DNA from: Pseudomonadota bacterium
GTDB taxonomy: Bacteria > Pseudomonadota > Gammaproteobacteria > Steroidobacterales > Woeseiaceae
DNA: 64,000 nt
Direction: 5' to 3'
Assembly: GCA_022560695.1 (NCBI GenBank)
Contig: JADFSP010000008.1
Span: forward strand, 29,137 to 93,136
Below, in pieces: positions 37,337 through 47,900 of this stretch. The first letter of the stretch is position 1; every line of letters starts with the position of its first letter. A program made the translations under genes and the position numbers. The notes under the pieces are model-generated. The model was not told the DNA's origin, ran no database searches, and saw nothing but the letters and a program-made list of their open reading frames with translations.

Positions 37337-38119
37337 ATGACGACAAAACGAAGAGTCCAGCAGCAACCAGCCTTTATTTTGCATCACCGCCCGTTTCGCG
37401 ATACCAGCCAGCTCCTGGACGTCATCAGCCGGGATTATGGCAGGCTGACGCTCGTAGCGCGGGGAAGTCGTGCGGCGCGCTCGCGGCTTCGTGGTTTGTT
37501 GCGACCGTTCCTGCCACTCAGACTTTCCTGGGTGATTTCATCAGATCTCGGCACGTTGACAGGAGCTGAGATCGACGACACGCCACTGACCCTGAACGGC
37601 GACGTGTTGCTGTCCGGTTACTACCTCAATGAGTTACTTCTCAAATTCCTGCATCGGCATGATCCACAGCCCGACATCTTTGCCGCCTACCGGCATGCAG
37701 TGACCCAGTTATGCCGTACCGATGATCCCGCGCCCAGGTTACGCGAATTTGAGATTGACATGTTGCGCCTGCTTGGCTATGCCCTGAATCTTGAATTCGA
37801 GGCATCGACAAACAAATTGCTGGACGCTGATGAATTCTATGAATACCGGGTCGAACAGGGCCCGGTGCGCGTCGCCAGACAGCACGGCACGATGGTGTTC
37901 TCCGGCAGCACCCTGCAAGGCATCCATCAACAGCGATTCGACGATCCGGTGATTCAGCGCGCGGCAGGGCGCCTCCTGCGCGAGGTGATCACGTATCATC
38001 TGGACGGCAAGGAACTCAAGAGCCGCAAGGTATTGCTCGATCTGCGGCGCGCTAATCTGGTATCCCGTCATGGTGATATCGACGGAGTACCAGCCTCAAC
38101 CCATGCGGAGCCACATTAA
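37337..38119 (+). CDS. recO: DNA repair protein RecO
   Basis: RecFOR pathway mediator that helps load RecA on SSB-coated DNA. The 260-residue protein has the N-terminal OB-fold with AFILHHRPFRDTSQLLDVISRDYGRLTLVARGSR and the typical helical C-terminal half with FEIDMLRLLGYALNL. The zinc-finger Cys residues of some RecO proteins are absent, as in other gammaproteobacteria. It directly abuts pdxJ. Confidence 0.95.
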   Translation: MTTKRRVQQQPAFILHHRPFRDTSQLLDVISRDYGRLTLVARGSRAARSRLRGLLRPFLPLRLSWVISSDLGTLTGAEIDDTPLTLNGDVLLSGYYLNELLLKFLHRHDPQPDIFAAYRHAVTQLCRTDDPAPRLREFEIDMLRLLGYALNLEFEASTNKLLDADEFYEYRVEQGPVRVARQHGTMVFSGSTLQGIHQQRFDDPVIQRAAGRLLREVITYHLDGKELKSRKVLLDLRRANLVSRHGDIDGVPASTHAEPH

Positions 38120-38854
38120 ATGACAAATCCACAGAACCTCGGCGTCAACATCGATCACGTTGCGACGTTGCGCCAGGCTCGTGGCACGAATTACCCGAGT
38201 CCCGCCACGGCTGTCCTGCTCGCCGAAAAAGGCGGTGCTGACAGCATCACAGTGCACCTGCGTGAAGACAGACGCCACATTCAGGAGAGCGACCTAGTTG
38301 CGATTAACGATGTCATGGGCACGCACATGAACCTCGAAATGGCAGTGGTCGATGAAATGCTCGAAATTGCCGAGCAGATTCGTCCGCGTGATTGCTGCCT
38401 CGTGCCGGAAAAGCGGCAGGAGCTAACGACGGAAGGAGGGCTTGACGTGCGCAGCCAGCAGGACAAGATTCGTGATGCCTGCGCGCGCCTCGGGGATCTC
38501 GGCATTCGCGCATCCCTGTTCATCGATCCCGATCACGCGCAGCTCGAAGCCGCCGTAGCCGCCGGGGCGCCCGTGGTCGAATTGCATACCGGGCGATACG
38601 CGGATGCTTGCGGTGACGAGCAAGGCACTGAATTGCAACGCATCATCAGCGCCGCCGAGTACGGACACGAACTTGGGCTGATCGTCAACGCCGGCCACGG
38701 GCTGCATTATGAGAACGTCGCGGCGATCGCCGCAATCGAGCAAATTGTCGAACTCAACATCGGCCACGCAATTGTGGCGCAGGCGGTCTTCGTGGGACTT
38801 CAGACCGCGGTGAGCGACATGAAACGATTGATGACGGAGGCACGTTCCGGATGA
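38120..38854 (+). CDS. pdxJ: Pyridoxine 5'-phosphate synthase
   Basis: Joins 1-deoxyxylulose 5-phosphate and aminoacetone phosphate to pyridoxine 5-phosphate in vitamin B6 synthesis. The 244-residue protein has [17 protein letters not shown] (residues ~6-22), the catalytic-loop [14 protein letters not shown] motif, [17 protein letters not shown] and [14 protein letters not shown]. It lies between recO and acpS, its usual place. Confidence 0.97.
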   Translation: MTNPQNLGVNIDHVATLRQARGTNYPSPATAVLLAEKGGADSITVHLREDRRHIQESDLVAINDVMGTHMNLEMAVVDEMLEIAEQIRPRDCCLVPEKRQELTTEGGLDVRSQQDKIRDACARLGDLGIRASLFIDPDHAQLEAAVAAGAPVVELHTGRYADACGDEQGTELQRIISAAEYGHELGLIVNAGHGLHYENVAAIAAIEQIVELNIGHAIVAQAVFVGLQTAVSDMKRLMTEARSG

Positions 38855-38861
38855 TTCCATC

Positions 38862-39251
38862 GTGATATTCGGCATCGGTACCGACGTCGTCGAATTGTCC
38901 CGCATACAGGCCATCTACGAGCGCTTTGGTGAGCACTTCGTCGAACGTCTGCTGATGGACGACGAGCTTGAATTGTTCCGGCGCAGCAAATGGCCCATAA
39001 GATTCCTGGCGATGCGCTTCGCCGGCAAGGAGGCTACTGTTAAAGCGATGGGTACGGGGTTCGCTCACGGCGTCTGGTTACGTGACGTTGGCATCCTTAA
39101 TAACGACTGGGGCCGGCCTCTGGTCACCTGGTCGGAACGTGGCCGTCGTGTCTGCGACCGTCTCGGAATTGGCGAAGGGCACATCAGCCTTACCGACGAG
39201 GCCGGACTCGTTATCGCGTTTTCGATTGTAGAGCGCGCGGCCGACGCGTGA
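38862..39251 (+). CDS. acpS: Holo-acyl-carrier-protein synthase
   Basis: Transfers phosphopantetheine from CoA to acyl carrier protein. The 129-residue protein has IFGIGTDVVELSRI at the N-terminus (metal-binding Asp) and RFAGKEATVKAMGTGF with the second metal ligand Glu. GTG 38862 is the start, seven bases after the pdxJ stop. Confidence 0.96.
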   Translation: MIFGIGTDVVELSRIQAIYERFGEHFVERLLMDDELELFRRSKWPIRFLAMRFAGKEATVKAMGTGFAHGVWLRDVGILNNDWGRPLVTWSERGRRVCDRLGIGEGHISLTDEAGLVIAFSIVERAADA

Positions 39252-39263
39252 CAGGACACTAGG

Positions 39264-40031
39264 ATGCATTGCTTCTCATTCGATATCGAAACCGTCCCCG
39301 ATGTCGAGTTCGGTCGCCGGATGTGGAATCTCGACGAGCTCGGCGACGAAGACGTCGCGACGGCAATGACCTTCATGCGGCAGCAGGAGAGTGGGAGTGA
39401 TTTTCTGCCATTGCATCAGCATCGTATCGTGGCGATTTCGGTGGCGTTGCGCACTGGCGATGACTTCAGGATCTGGAGTCTCGGTGGCGAGGATGCCGAC
39501 GAAGCCGAACTCGTGCAGCGATTCTTCGACGGTATTGAGCGATATACGCCGGATCTTGTGTCGTGGAACGGCAGCGGCTTCGACCTGCCGGTGCTGCATT
39601 ATCGGGCGATGAAGCACGGCATTGCGGCACCGCGCTATTGGGAAATTGGCGATTCGGATCGGGAATTTCGATACCGGAACTACCTGAGCCGCTTTCACTG
39701 GCGGCATATCGACCTCATGGATGTACTGGCCGGCTTTCAGGTCCGTGGCCGCGCGAGCCTTGATCAGACAGCCGTACTGCTTGGTTTTCCGGGCAAGCTC
39801 GGCATGAGTGGCGACAAGGTATGGGAAATCTATTGCGACGGAGGAATTGGCAAAATTCGACACTATTGCGAGACCGATGTACTCAACACCTGGTTGATAT
39901 TCCTGCGCTTCGAATTCATTCGCGGCAATCTCGACCAGGCTGGTCTGGAGCGCGAATTCAGGCTCGTTCGTGAAACCCTCAAATCGATCGACGAGCCGCA
40001 CCTGACCGAGTTTCTGGTGGCCTGGAATTGA
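39264..40031 (+). CDS. Predicted 3'-5' exonuclease related to DNA polymerase B exonuclease domain
   Basis: A 255-residue DEDD-type exonuclease without a polymerase domain. Exo I FDIETVPD (residues ~6-13), Exo II LVSWNGSGFDLPVL and Exo III HYCETDVLNTW carry the four acidic metal ligands, and the DLMDVLAGFQVRGRASLDQTAVLLGFPGK segment is typical of the DNA_pol_B_exo2 family. The physiological substrate is unknown. It sits between acpS and rlmD with short spacers (12 and 4 bases), so it is probably co-transcribed with them. Confidence 0.87.
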   Translation: MHCFSFDIETVPDVEFGRRMWNLDELGDEDVATAMTFMRQQESGSDFLPLHQHRIVAISVALRTGDDFRIWSLGGEDADEAELVQRFFDGIERYTPDLVSWNGSGFDLPVLHYRAMKHGIAAPRYWEIGDSDREFRYRNYLSRFHWRHIDLMDVLAGFQVRGRASLDQTAVLLGFPGKLGMSGDKVWEIYCDGGIGKIRHYCETDVLNTWLIFLRFEFIRGNLDQAGLEREFRLVRETLKSIDEPHLTEFLVAWN

Positions 40032-40035
40032 GCTG

Positions 40036-41352
40036 ATGGCACGCCGACGCCGAGAGCCGGAAACGGCCCGCATTGGGTCCGTGACACACGACGGTCGTGG
40101 AATTGCGGCTCTCAATGGTAAAAAGGTCTTTGTCGCGGGCGCACTGGCTGGCGAAGAAGTGCGTTTCGTGCGCCGCAAATCACGCCGAAACTTCGATGAA
40201 GCCGAACTCCTCGAGGTCTTGCAGGCGTCGCCGAATCGCGTCGCAGCACGTTGTGCGGTTTTTGGTCGATGCGGCGGCTGCGCGATGCAACACATCAGTG
40301 CCGATGAACAACGCGCGATCAAGCAGCAGGCGCTGGCCGACAGTCTTGCGCGCATCGGCAAGGTCGAACCACAACATTGGCTGAAGCCGGTGACGGGACC
40401 GGACTGGTGCTACCGTCGTCGTGCGCGACTTGCGGTCAAGGACGTCGCGGCGAAAGGTCGGGTTCTGGTCGGCTTTCGTGAACGCCATGCGCCATACGTG
40501 ACCGACATGCATCGTTGCGAAGTACTCGCATCGCCGATGGACGGCCTGCTGGACAACCTGAGCGAGCTGCTGGGAGGATTGTCGATTCGGGCGAGGATTC
40601 CTCAGATCGAGGTCGCCATTGCTGAGAACGCCGTTGCACTGGTATTTCGTGTTCTCGAGCCACCGAACTCCGCGGACAAAGATGTGCTGCGCAAATTTTC
40701 CGAGGAACATCATCTCCGTGTGTATTTGCAGCCAGGCGGACTCGATTCGATCAGTTTGCTGCATCCTGACGGGGCACAGGAGCCACTTTATTATTTGCTG
40801 CCCGAGCACGACGTGCGCATCGAGTTCGAACCTGCAGACTTCGTGCAGGTTAACGGCGATGTCAACCGGCGCATGGTTGCTACGGCCATCGAACAGCTTG
40901 ATCCGCAGCCGGGCGATCGCACGTTGGACCTGTACTGCGGCATCGGAAATTTTTCGCTGCCGCTGGCCCGACTATGTGCGGAAGTTGTCGGCATCGAAGT
41001 CGAAGTGACGCTGGTTGCCCGTGCGGCCGCCAATGCGACGCGGAACGGGCTGACGAACGTTGCGTTCCGCTGCGCGGACCTGGCGGCAATCGATGGCTCC
41101 GAGGCCTGGCTCAGGGAACACTGGGACCGCGTGCTCCTCGACCCGGCGCGCACTGGAGCAGCGGAGATCGTTGCCAACATGCACGTGCTGCAGCCGCGGC
41201 GCATCGTCTATGTATCCTGTCATCCGGGTACACTTGCACGCGATGCCGGGGCGCTCGTCCACGAGCAGGGCTTCCGCCTCGAGGCGGCCGGCATCATCGA
41301 CATGTTTCCCCACACGGCTCACGTCGAATCGATTGCAGTATTTAGCCGTTAA
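40036..41352 (+). CDS. rlmD: 23S rRNA (uracil(1939)-C5)-methyltransferase
   Basis: SAM-dependent methyltransferase modifying U1939 of 23S rRNA. N-terminal TRAM domain (residues ~10-65), Fe-S cluster cysteines in AARCAVFGRCGGCAMQ, the SAM site DLYCGIGNFSLPLA, and the catalytic Cys in VSCHPGTLARD near residue 394 are visible. The 438-residue length is typical. ATG 40036 is four bases after the exonuclease gene. Confidence 0.95.
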   Translation: MARRRREPETARIGSVTHDGRGIAALNGKKVFVAGALAGEEVRFVRRKSRRNFDEAELLEVLQASPNRVAARCAVFGRCGGCAMQHISADEQRAIKQQALADSLARIGKVEPQHWLKPVTGPDWCYRRRARLAVKDVAAKGRVLVGFRERHAPYVTDMHRCEVLASPMDGLLDNLSELLGGLSIRARIPQIEVAIAENAVALVFRVLEPPNSADKDVLRKFSEEHHLRVYLQPGGLDSISLLHPDGAQEPLYYLLPEHDVRIEFEPADFVQVNGDVNRRMVATAIEQLDPQPGDRTLDLYCGIGNFSLPLARLCAEVVGIEVEVTLVARAAANATRNGLTNVAFRCADLAAIDGSEAWLREHWDRVLLDPARTGAAEIVANMHVLQPRRIVYVSCHPGTLARDAGALVHEQGFRLEAAGIIDMFPHTAHVESIAVFSR

Positions 41353-41486
41353 ATATCAAGCATATATGTAGAGTTATTCGAAACAACATTACCATGCGGC
41401 AATGCCATGATCGCCGACATTTCCGGCGACTCGTGATATTTTCAGGCTAAGTGGGGAACGCGCACGGAAATCGCACGGGGAACGGC

Positions 41487-42533
41487 ATGTCACTCGGACC
41501 TGTGATGCTCGATATCGAAAGCGTCAGCCTGACACCGGCGGACAGGGATTTGCTCCGTGAGCCTGCCGTCGGCGGCGTCATCTTGTTCAGCCGCAATTAC
41601 GAATCGCCGCAGCAGGTTGCTGACCTCGTGGCGGAAATTCGTGCGTTGCGCAGTCCGCCGCTGCTCGTCGCGGTTGATCACGAAGGCGGTCGGGTGCAGC
41701 GTTTTCGCGACGGCTTCAGCGTGATACCACCGATGCGGGTATTGGGGCGCATGCACGACCGCGATCCTGAGGTCGCCCTGCGGCTTGCGCGCCAGGCAGG
41801 ATGGCTGATTGCGTCGGAGCTGCGCGCGGTTGGCATCGACCTGTGTTTCGCGCCGTGCGTGGATCTCGACTGGGGCGTCAGCGAGATCATCGGCGACCGT
41901 TCATTTCATGCAAAACCCGAGGTTGTCGCCGAACTGGCGACCGGGTTTTCGCGTGGTTTGCGCAGCGCCGGCATGGCCGCCGTCGCAAAACATTTTCCCG
42001 GCCACGGTGCCGTTGTTGCCGATTCGCACCTGCAATTGCCCATCGACCGGCGCAGCTACGGAGAACTCCTTGATGACATGCGGCCCTACGACAAGCTTGT
42101 CGATATCGGACAGCTCGCAGGTGCGATGACCGCACACGTTGTCTATCAACAGATGGATTCGAGGCCGGCCGGATTTTCCACATTCTGGATTCAAGGCGAA
42201 TTGCGCTCCCGTCTCGGTTTCGACGGTGCCGTTTTCAGTGATGATTTGAGCATGCAGGCGGCGCGCAACTACGGATCGATGTCCAAACGCGCGAAGCTCG
42301 CACTCGACGCCGGCTGCGACATGATCCTGATATGCAATGATCGCGCCGCCGCACAGAGCGCAGTGAAAGCGCTGCACGACTATTCCAATCCATTGTCATT
42401 GGTGCGGTTCGCCCGGCTGCACGGCACGGGTCACGTCCTGCGCGAGTCGCTGCTCGCCAGTGACGAATGGCATGCGGCAAGCACCGAGCTCGCAAGCTGG
42501 ACGGACAGGCCGCAGCTCGAACTCGATGCCTGA
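41487..42533 (+). CDS. nagZ: Beta-N-acetylhexosaminidase NagZ
   Basis: Cytoplasmic family-3 glycosidase that removes N-acetylglucosamine from anhydro-muropeptides during cell-wall recycling; it can influence AmpC induction. The signature motifs AVDHEGGRVQRF and KHFPGHGAVVADSH (residues ~167-180, with the catalytic His) and SDDLSMQAA (nucleophile Asp) are present. ATG 41487 gives a 348-residue protein of normal size. It is followed by the methylthioinosine phosphorylase gene, as in Pseudomonas. Confidence 0.96.
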   Translation: MSLGPVMLDIESVSLTPADRDLLREPAVGGVILFSRNYESPQQVADLVAEIRALRSPPLLVAVDHEGGRVQRFRDGFSVIPPMRVLGRMHDRDPEVALRLARQAGWLIASELRAVGIDLCFAPCVDLDWGVSEIIGDRSFHAKPEVVAELATGFSRGLRSAGMAAVAKHFPGHGAVVADSHLQLPIDRRSYGELLDDMRPYDKLVDIGQLAGAMTAHVVYQQMDSRPAGFSTFWIQGELRSRLGFDGAVFSDDLSMQAARNYGSMSKRAKLALDAGCDMILICNDRAAAQSAVKALHDYSNPLSLVRFARLHGTGHVLRESLLASDEWHAASTELASWTDRPQLELDA

Positions 42534-42551
42534 GGTGGTAATGAAGCAGTC

Positions 42552-43301
42552 ATGAGGGATAAATTTGCGATCATCGTCGGCAGCGGATTCGACGGTTTTG
42601 TCGGCGCGGAAAATGGTGTGCAGCCGAGCACGCCATTCGGTGAGCCCTCATCTCCGATTCGCGATCTGACCATCGGCGATGACGTGCTGCGGGTGCTCTC
42701 GCGGCACGGCGATGATCACGCCATACCGCCGCATCTGATCAATTATCGCGCCAATCTTGTGGCACTGAAGAATCTCGATGTTGGCGCCGTGATCGCGCTG
42801 AATACAGTGGGTGTGATTAGCGCCGTTCGCAAGCCCGGCGAACTCGCCGTGCCGGATCAGATCATCGATTACACGTGGGGAAGGGAGCATTCGATTCAGG
42901 GCACGGCTGACAGTGGTGTGTTGCATGTCGACTTCACAGAACCGTTTACGCGGGCGCTCAGGGACAGGCTGTTATCGGCGGCGGCCGCCGCTGGCATTGA
43001 TTGCCATGACGGCGGCGTATGCGCCGTGATGCAGGGGCCGCGCCTGGAGACCGCAGCCGAAATAGATCGGCTCGAGCGAGACGGGGCTGATTTCATTGGT
43101 ATGACAGGCATGCCCGAGGCGAGCATCGCGCTGGAGCTGGGTCTTGACTACGCGTGCCTCGCGCTGGTTGTGAACAACGCCGCCGGGCGGGGCCAAAAGT
43201 CCATACACGAGGACGTCCAAACCAGTACCCTGTCGGCGAGAAAACAGGCGATCGACCTGTTGCAGCAGTTCTTTGCGCACGGCGACAATTCAAATCAATG
43301 A
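42552..43301 (+). CDS. S-methyl-5'-thioinosine phosphorylase
   Basis: A 249-residue purine nucleoside phosphorylase of the MTAP/MTIP family. The family motifs are SGFDGF near the N-terminus, HG and PPHLINYRANLVALKNL, VGVISAVRKPGELAVPDQIIDYT, and MQGPRLETAAEI and GMTGMPEASIALELGLDYACLALV. In Pseudomonas aeruginosa the gene next to nagZ codes for methylthioinosine phosphorylase, which degrades MTI after deamination of methylthioadenosine (family knowledge). The same neighbourhood suggests the same specificity, but methylthioadenosine cannot be excluded. Confidence 0.85.
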   Translation: MRDKFAIIVGSGFDGFVGAENGVQPSTPFGEPSSPIRDLTIGDDVLRVLSRHGDDHAIPPHLINYRANLVALKNLDVGAVIALNTVGVISAVRKPGELAVPDQIIDYTWGREHSIQGTADSGVLHVDFTEPFTRALRDRLLSAAAAAGIDCHDGGVCAVMQGPRLETAAEIDRLERDGADFIGMTGMPEASIALELGLDYACLALVVNNAAGRGQKSIHEDVQTSTLSARKQAIDLLQQFFAHGDNSNQ

Positions 43302-44182
43302 AACCAGTCAATCGGGAAATACTTGAGCAGGTGATCCTGGCGTCGGCCGATCCGGTTCTGGTCGTGCGCATCGATCATCCGGACTGGCCCGTGGAGTTAT
43401 GCAATCCGGCGTTCGCGGCCGTCGATGCCGCGGACGTCCTGGGGCAGCCGTTCGCGGACGTGATCGAACGTCTTGTCGGCCGCGAGGCTGCGCTCGAGGT
43501 CAGCGAGTCGCTGCGCTCGAAGCAGGAGACGAGTTTGCCCCTCGAAGTCAACGGTCGTGAGTTCCTGCTGGCGCTCAAACCCCTGTCATCGCCTAATGCC
43601 GCCGCCGCAAGCCATTTCGCAGCATTCTGGCGTGGCGGTTCAGGTGCCGTTGACGCGGCTGATGCCGAGGTTCAGCACGAACTGCTCAAGGCCAAGCGCC
43701 GCATTCGTGATCTGTCGCGCGACGATCCCGTAACCGGTTTGTTGAACAGTGCCGCATTTCGCGACGTACTCAATCACGATTGGGCCGTCGCCGCTCGCGA
43801 AAAGAGTGCGTTGGCATTGGTGGTGTTGACACTTGACGATTTCGGCGCCTACCTGGAGGTATTCGGCCGCCATGCGGCTGATTCGTGCTTGCGTCGCGTA
43901 GGTCAGGCGATACGACGCTGCACCCAGCGTGCCAGCGATGTCGTCGCGCGGCTCGACGATGAGTGCTTCGTGGTCTTGTCGCATGTCGCGGACGAAGACG
44001 GCGTCACCGCATTCGCGGAACAAATATCCGCGGCCGTCAGAGAATTGGGAGTGCACCATCCACGATCACGCAGCGGACGATTCGTAACCGCATCGTATCG
44101 GATTTCGGTGACCGACGCGGCTCGCGACACGCGAGCTGCCGCAAAATTTCTCGATGACCTGTTGGCCGGTCCGTCCCAATAG
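43298..44182 (+). CDS. PAS and degenerate GGDEF domain protein
   Basis: A 294-residue signalling protein. An N-terminal PAS-like domain (residues ~10-115, VILASADPVLVVRIDHPDWPVELCNPAFAAV) is joined by a short coiled coil (~123-142) to a GGDEF-type domain (~143-290) that begins DDPVTGLLNSAAFRDVL. The active-site motif GGDEF is replaced by LDDEC (residues 219-223), and the usual substrate-binding region is altered, so diguanylate cyclase activity is doubtful; it may be a c-di-GMP or GTP sensor. It overlaps the phosphorylase gene by four bases. Confidence 0.85.
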   Translation: MKPVNREILEQVILASADPVLVVRIDHPDWPVELCNPAFAAVDAADVLGQPFADVIERLVGREAALEVSESLRSKQETSLPLEVNGREFLLALKPLSSPNAAAASHFAAFWRGGSGAVDAADAEVQHELLKAKRRIRDLSRDDPVTGLLNSAAFRDVLNHDWAVAAREKSALALVVLTLDDFGAYLEVFGRHAADSCLRRVGQAIRRCTQRASDVVARLDDECFVVLSHVADEDGVTAFAEQISAAVRELGVHHPRSRSGRFVTASYRISVTDAARDTRAAAKFLDDLLAGPSQ

Positions 44183-44221
44183 TGCTTCACCAAAATCTCA
44201 TTGACGGCGTACCGGCTCGAC

Positions 44222-44965
44222 CTAATCAGTATTTTCTATCTCGTCTTCCGTCTCTTCATCTTCGACGCGGGTCACCTTAGCGACAACACCGAATTTCGGA
44301 TGATCGAAATAACGAATGTCGCCGTTTTTGAAAATGCGGTTTTCCTGGATGCGATAGCGAACCGGGCCGGTCTCGCGAAATGCGTCGATTTCGTGTTGAA
44401 TTCGATAATCCCCGTAAATTCTCGTTGGTCGTTTGCGGGTTACGGCCTCGCTGACGCCGGGTTGCTCATCAAGCGCCAGGTCGACGACCAGGTGCAGATA
44501 GCGGCCGAGGTAAAGTGTAAAACTTCCGCCGAGGCCCTGCGGCGGTTTTCCGAGCGCACGCAAGTCGATCGTGGCGGTCTCATCCTGTGGATACGTCGGC
44601 TGTGTCCAACCGACATGCATGATCGTTTCGTAAATGTCGAGTTGCTCGAAGCGGCTGATGACGTCATCCATCGTGAAGTCGTCCTCCGTGAGCAACAGAA
44701 ATTCCAGGTCCCGGAGTTGTGGCGCTTCGATTTCCCCGTCATCGCCTGACAAATTTGTGTCAGAGATGACATCGAGCAGTGTATCGGCAGGCGGAGGGTC
44801 TGGAACAAACAGCTCGGTGCCGACAGAGATGTCCTCGGCATACGTGAAAATCACGATTTCGACCGTGTATCGTCGTACCTCGAGTTCTTCGTCGGTCGCC
44901 GGTGCCTGTGCAGTCGCGACAAAACACGATAGCGTCAGAAGCATAAATAATGTCAGTCGTTGCAT
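44222..44965 (-). CDS. CsiV family peptidoglycan-binding protein
   Basis: A 247-residue exported protein with an N-terminal signal peptide (MQRLTLFMLLTLSCFVATAQA). The body matches the CsiV family: YTVEIVIFTY near the start, GSFTLYLGRYLHLVVDLAL and the C-terminal YFDHPKFGVVAKVTRVE. In Vibrio cholerae CsiV is needed for the response to D-amino acids and the assembly of peptidoglycan polymerase activators (family knowledge). ATG 44965 has AAGAG upstream. It follows mfd by 28 bases on the minus strand, so the two form an operon, as in Pseudomonas. Confidence 0.82.
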   Translation of the reverse strand: MQRLTLFMLLTLSCFVATAQAPATDEELEVRRYTVEIVIFTYAEDISVGTELFVPDPPPADTLLDVISDTNLSGDDGEIEAPQLRDLEFLLLTEDDFTMDDVISRFEQLDIYETIMHVGWTQPTYPQDETATIDLRALGKPPQGLGGSFTLYLGRYLHLVVDLALDEQPGVSEAVTRKRPTRIYGDYRIQHEIDAFRETGPVRYRIQENRIFKNGDIRYFDHPKFGVVAKVTRVEDEETEDEIENTD

Positions 44966-44993
44966 CGTTAACTCTTCAACAAAAAAGTATCGT

Positions 44994-47900
44994 CTAGCCA
45001 GCGTGTGCCGCATTGTCTCTGACCGCAAGTTGCTCGAGAAGGTTCTCGATCATCTTGAAGCGCTGTTCGAGACCGCCGAGCTCGGCCCGAAACACCAGGC
45101 GGTGAGAGCCTTGCAGCCGATAACCCTGCCCGTCATTTTGCACCAATTGCACGAGCACAACAGGGTCGATGTGGCTTTCCTCGCCGAAAACAATGAATCC
45201 ACCGTGGTCGGCAACATCGATTTTCTCGAGACCCAACGCCGTTGCCTGCCGCTTGATGGCGGCGATCCGCAGCAAATTCCTGGCAGGATCCGGTAACAGG
45301 CCGAAGCGGTCAATGAGTTCGACCTGCAGCTCACGCAAATCCGTCGTCGTGCTTGCCGCAGAGACTCGTTTGTACAGAATAAGACGCAGGTGGACGTCAG
45401 GCACGTAGTCTTCCGGCAGCAAGGCGGTTACGTGCAGGTTGATGTCGATGCCGGCGTTGAGTGGCGCGTTGAGGTCCGGCTCCAAGCCTGCCCGCAGCGA
45501 TTCGACGGCGCGACCGAGCAATTCCGTGTACAGGGAGAAGCCGATCTCCTGAATCTGTCCACTTTGTTCATCGCCCAGCAATTCCCCGGCGCCGCGAATC
45601 TCCAGATCGTGCGTGGCAAGCGTGAATCCAGAGCCGAGGTCTTCAAGCGAGTCGATGGCCTCGAGCCGCTTGATGGCGTCGGCTGTCATCGCGGCCCTGG
45701 GCGGCACAAACAGGTACGCATAGGCGCGATGGTGGGATCGACCAACCCGGCCGCGCAACTGGTGCAGCTGCGCGAGACCGAAGCGATCGGCACGGTTGAT
45801 GATGATCGTGTTGGCTGTGGCGACATCGATGCCGCTCTCGACGATCGTCGTGCACAGCAGGACGTTGAATCGGCGGTGATAGAAGTCGAGCATGACTTGC
45901 TCGAGTGCGCGTTCGGGCATTTGTCCGTGGGCAACGCGCAGATTTGCCTCGGGCACGAGTTTTGCGAGCTGTTGCTCGACACGACCAATGTCGGCCACCC
46001 GATTGTGAATGAAAAACACCTGGCCGCCACGCTTGATCTCGCGTAAACAGGCTTCGCGAATAACGACGTCGTTCCACTCGCTGACGAAGGTCTTGACGGC
46101 GAGGCGTCCGGCGGGTGGCGTCGCAATGAGTGACATGTCGCGAATGCCGCCCAATGCCATGTTCATCGTTCGCGGAATCGGTGTCGCCGTCAATGTCAGA
46201 ACGTCGATTTGGCTTCGCAGCGTGCGGATTGCTTCCTTGTGGCGCACGCCGAAGCGGTGTTCCTCGTCCACGATAACGAGGCCGATGTCCTTGAACTCCT
46301 TCGTGTGCTGCAACAGGCGGTGCGTGCCGATAACGACATCCACGCTACCCGAGCGCATGCCCGCGACGACGTCACGGACCTGTTTTGTCGTCTGGAAGCG
46401 CGACAGCACCTCGACACGAACCGGCCAATCTGCAAAGCGGTCTCTGAAAGTCTGCCCATGCTGTTGTGCCAGCAGCGTCGTCGGCACGAGAATGGCAACT
46501 TGCTTGCCGCCATAGACCACGGCAAACGAGGCGCGCATCGCCACCTCGGTCTTGCCGAAGCCGACGTCTCCGCAAACGACACGATCCATCGGCTGATCGG
46601 AGGCGAGGTCCGCGAGAACCTCGTCAATTGTCCGTGCCTGGTCTTCGGTCGGCTCAAACGGAAAACCGCTCTCAAAGGCGCGATAGTCGGCTTCGGGCCA
46701 GCGAAAACGGTGTCCGGGTCGCGCAGCGCGGCGCGCGTAGACATCGAGTAATTCGGCCGCCACATCGCGGATCTTGTGGATCGCCCGTTGCCGCGCTTTC
46801 GCCCATTGATTGCTGCCAAGGCGGTGCAAGGGCGCATGTTCGGGCGCTGCGCCCGTGAATCGGGAAATCAATTCAAGTGCATGAACCGGAACGTACAACT
46901 TGTCGCCATCGGCGTATTCGAGCTGCAGAAACTCGCCATCGACGCCACCGGCTGTGAGCGTCGTCAGTCCCAGGTATCGGCCGACGCCGTATTCCGCGTG
47001 AACCACAGGCGATCCCTGGATCAGGTCATTCAATTGACGAATGATGGTTTCGGGGTCGCGCTCGATCTGGCGGCGCCGGCTGCGGTTGCGCACGCGATCG
47101 CCGAACAGCTGCTGCTCACTGATGATTGCGACGTTCGCATCGGGCATCAGAACGCCGTTTTCGAGCGGCGCGACCGCGATTCCGATACGTTGCTTTGCGG
47201 CACCGAAAGCGGCCCAATCATCGATGCGTGCGAGGTCGAGGCCGCGCCCGGCGAGAAGTTCGAACAACTGCTCGCGGCGCCCCGGTGAGTCGCTCGTGAA
47301 AAGAACGCGGCCGTCGAAGGACTGCAGAAATTGCATTAGTCCCCGCGCGGCGTCTTCATATCGGGTCTCGATCTTGAGCGCAGGCGGAAGTCGTGTTCGC
47401 AGATTGCAGTTGCCCGGAATCTCGGGCAACGACTGTGACGAATAAACAATCCGGCGGCATTTCTCGAGTTGTGACTTGACGCGTGCGACATCGGCGAAGG
47501 TCTCCTCTGGCCGTAATATCGGGCGCTCCGGATCGATGCGGCAAATCTCGTATCGCTCTTCGATCTCGGTCCATGCCTGCTTCAATATCGAGTCGAGCGC
47601 ATCGGGGGCCAGGACGATGCAGTCATGTGGCAAGTAGTCGATCAGGCTAGCCGTCGTTTCGAAGAACAGAGGCAGGTAGTACTCGATGCCGCCGTGGGCG
47701 ATGCCGTCTGATATCTCGCGGTAGACACGCGATCGTCCGGGTTGCCCCTCAAATCGTTCCCGGTAACGCTCGCGGAAATCGCGAACCGAGGCGTCGTCCA
47801 GTGGAATTTCCCGTGCCGGCAATACCTCTATCGAATCGGCGCCGCCGCCGGACAATTGTGTCTCCGGTGAAAAGAAACGCAGCGCTTCGATGTCGTCGTC

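Noticed and set aside
39276..40361. A 361-residue open frame on the minus strand opposite the exonuclease and rlmD genes
   Set aside because: Antisense shadow crossing a gene boundary; no protein features.
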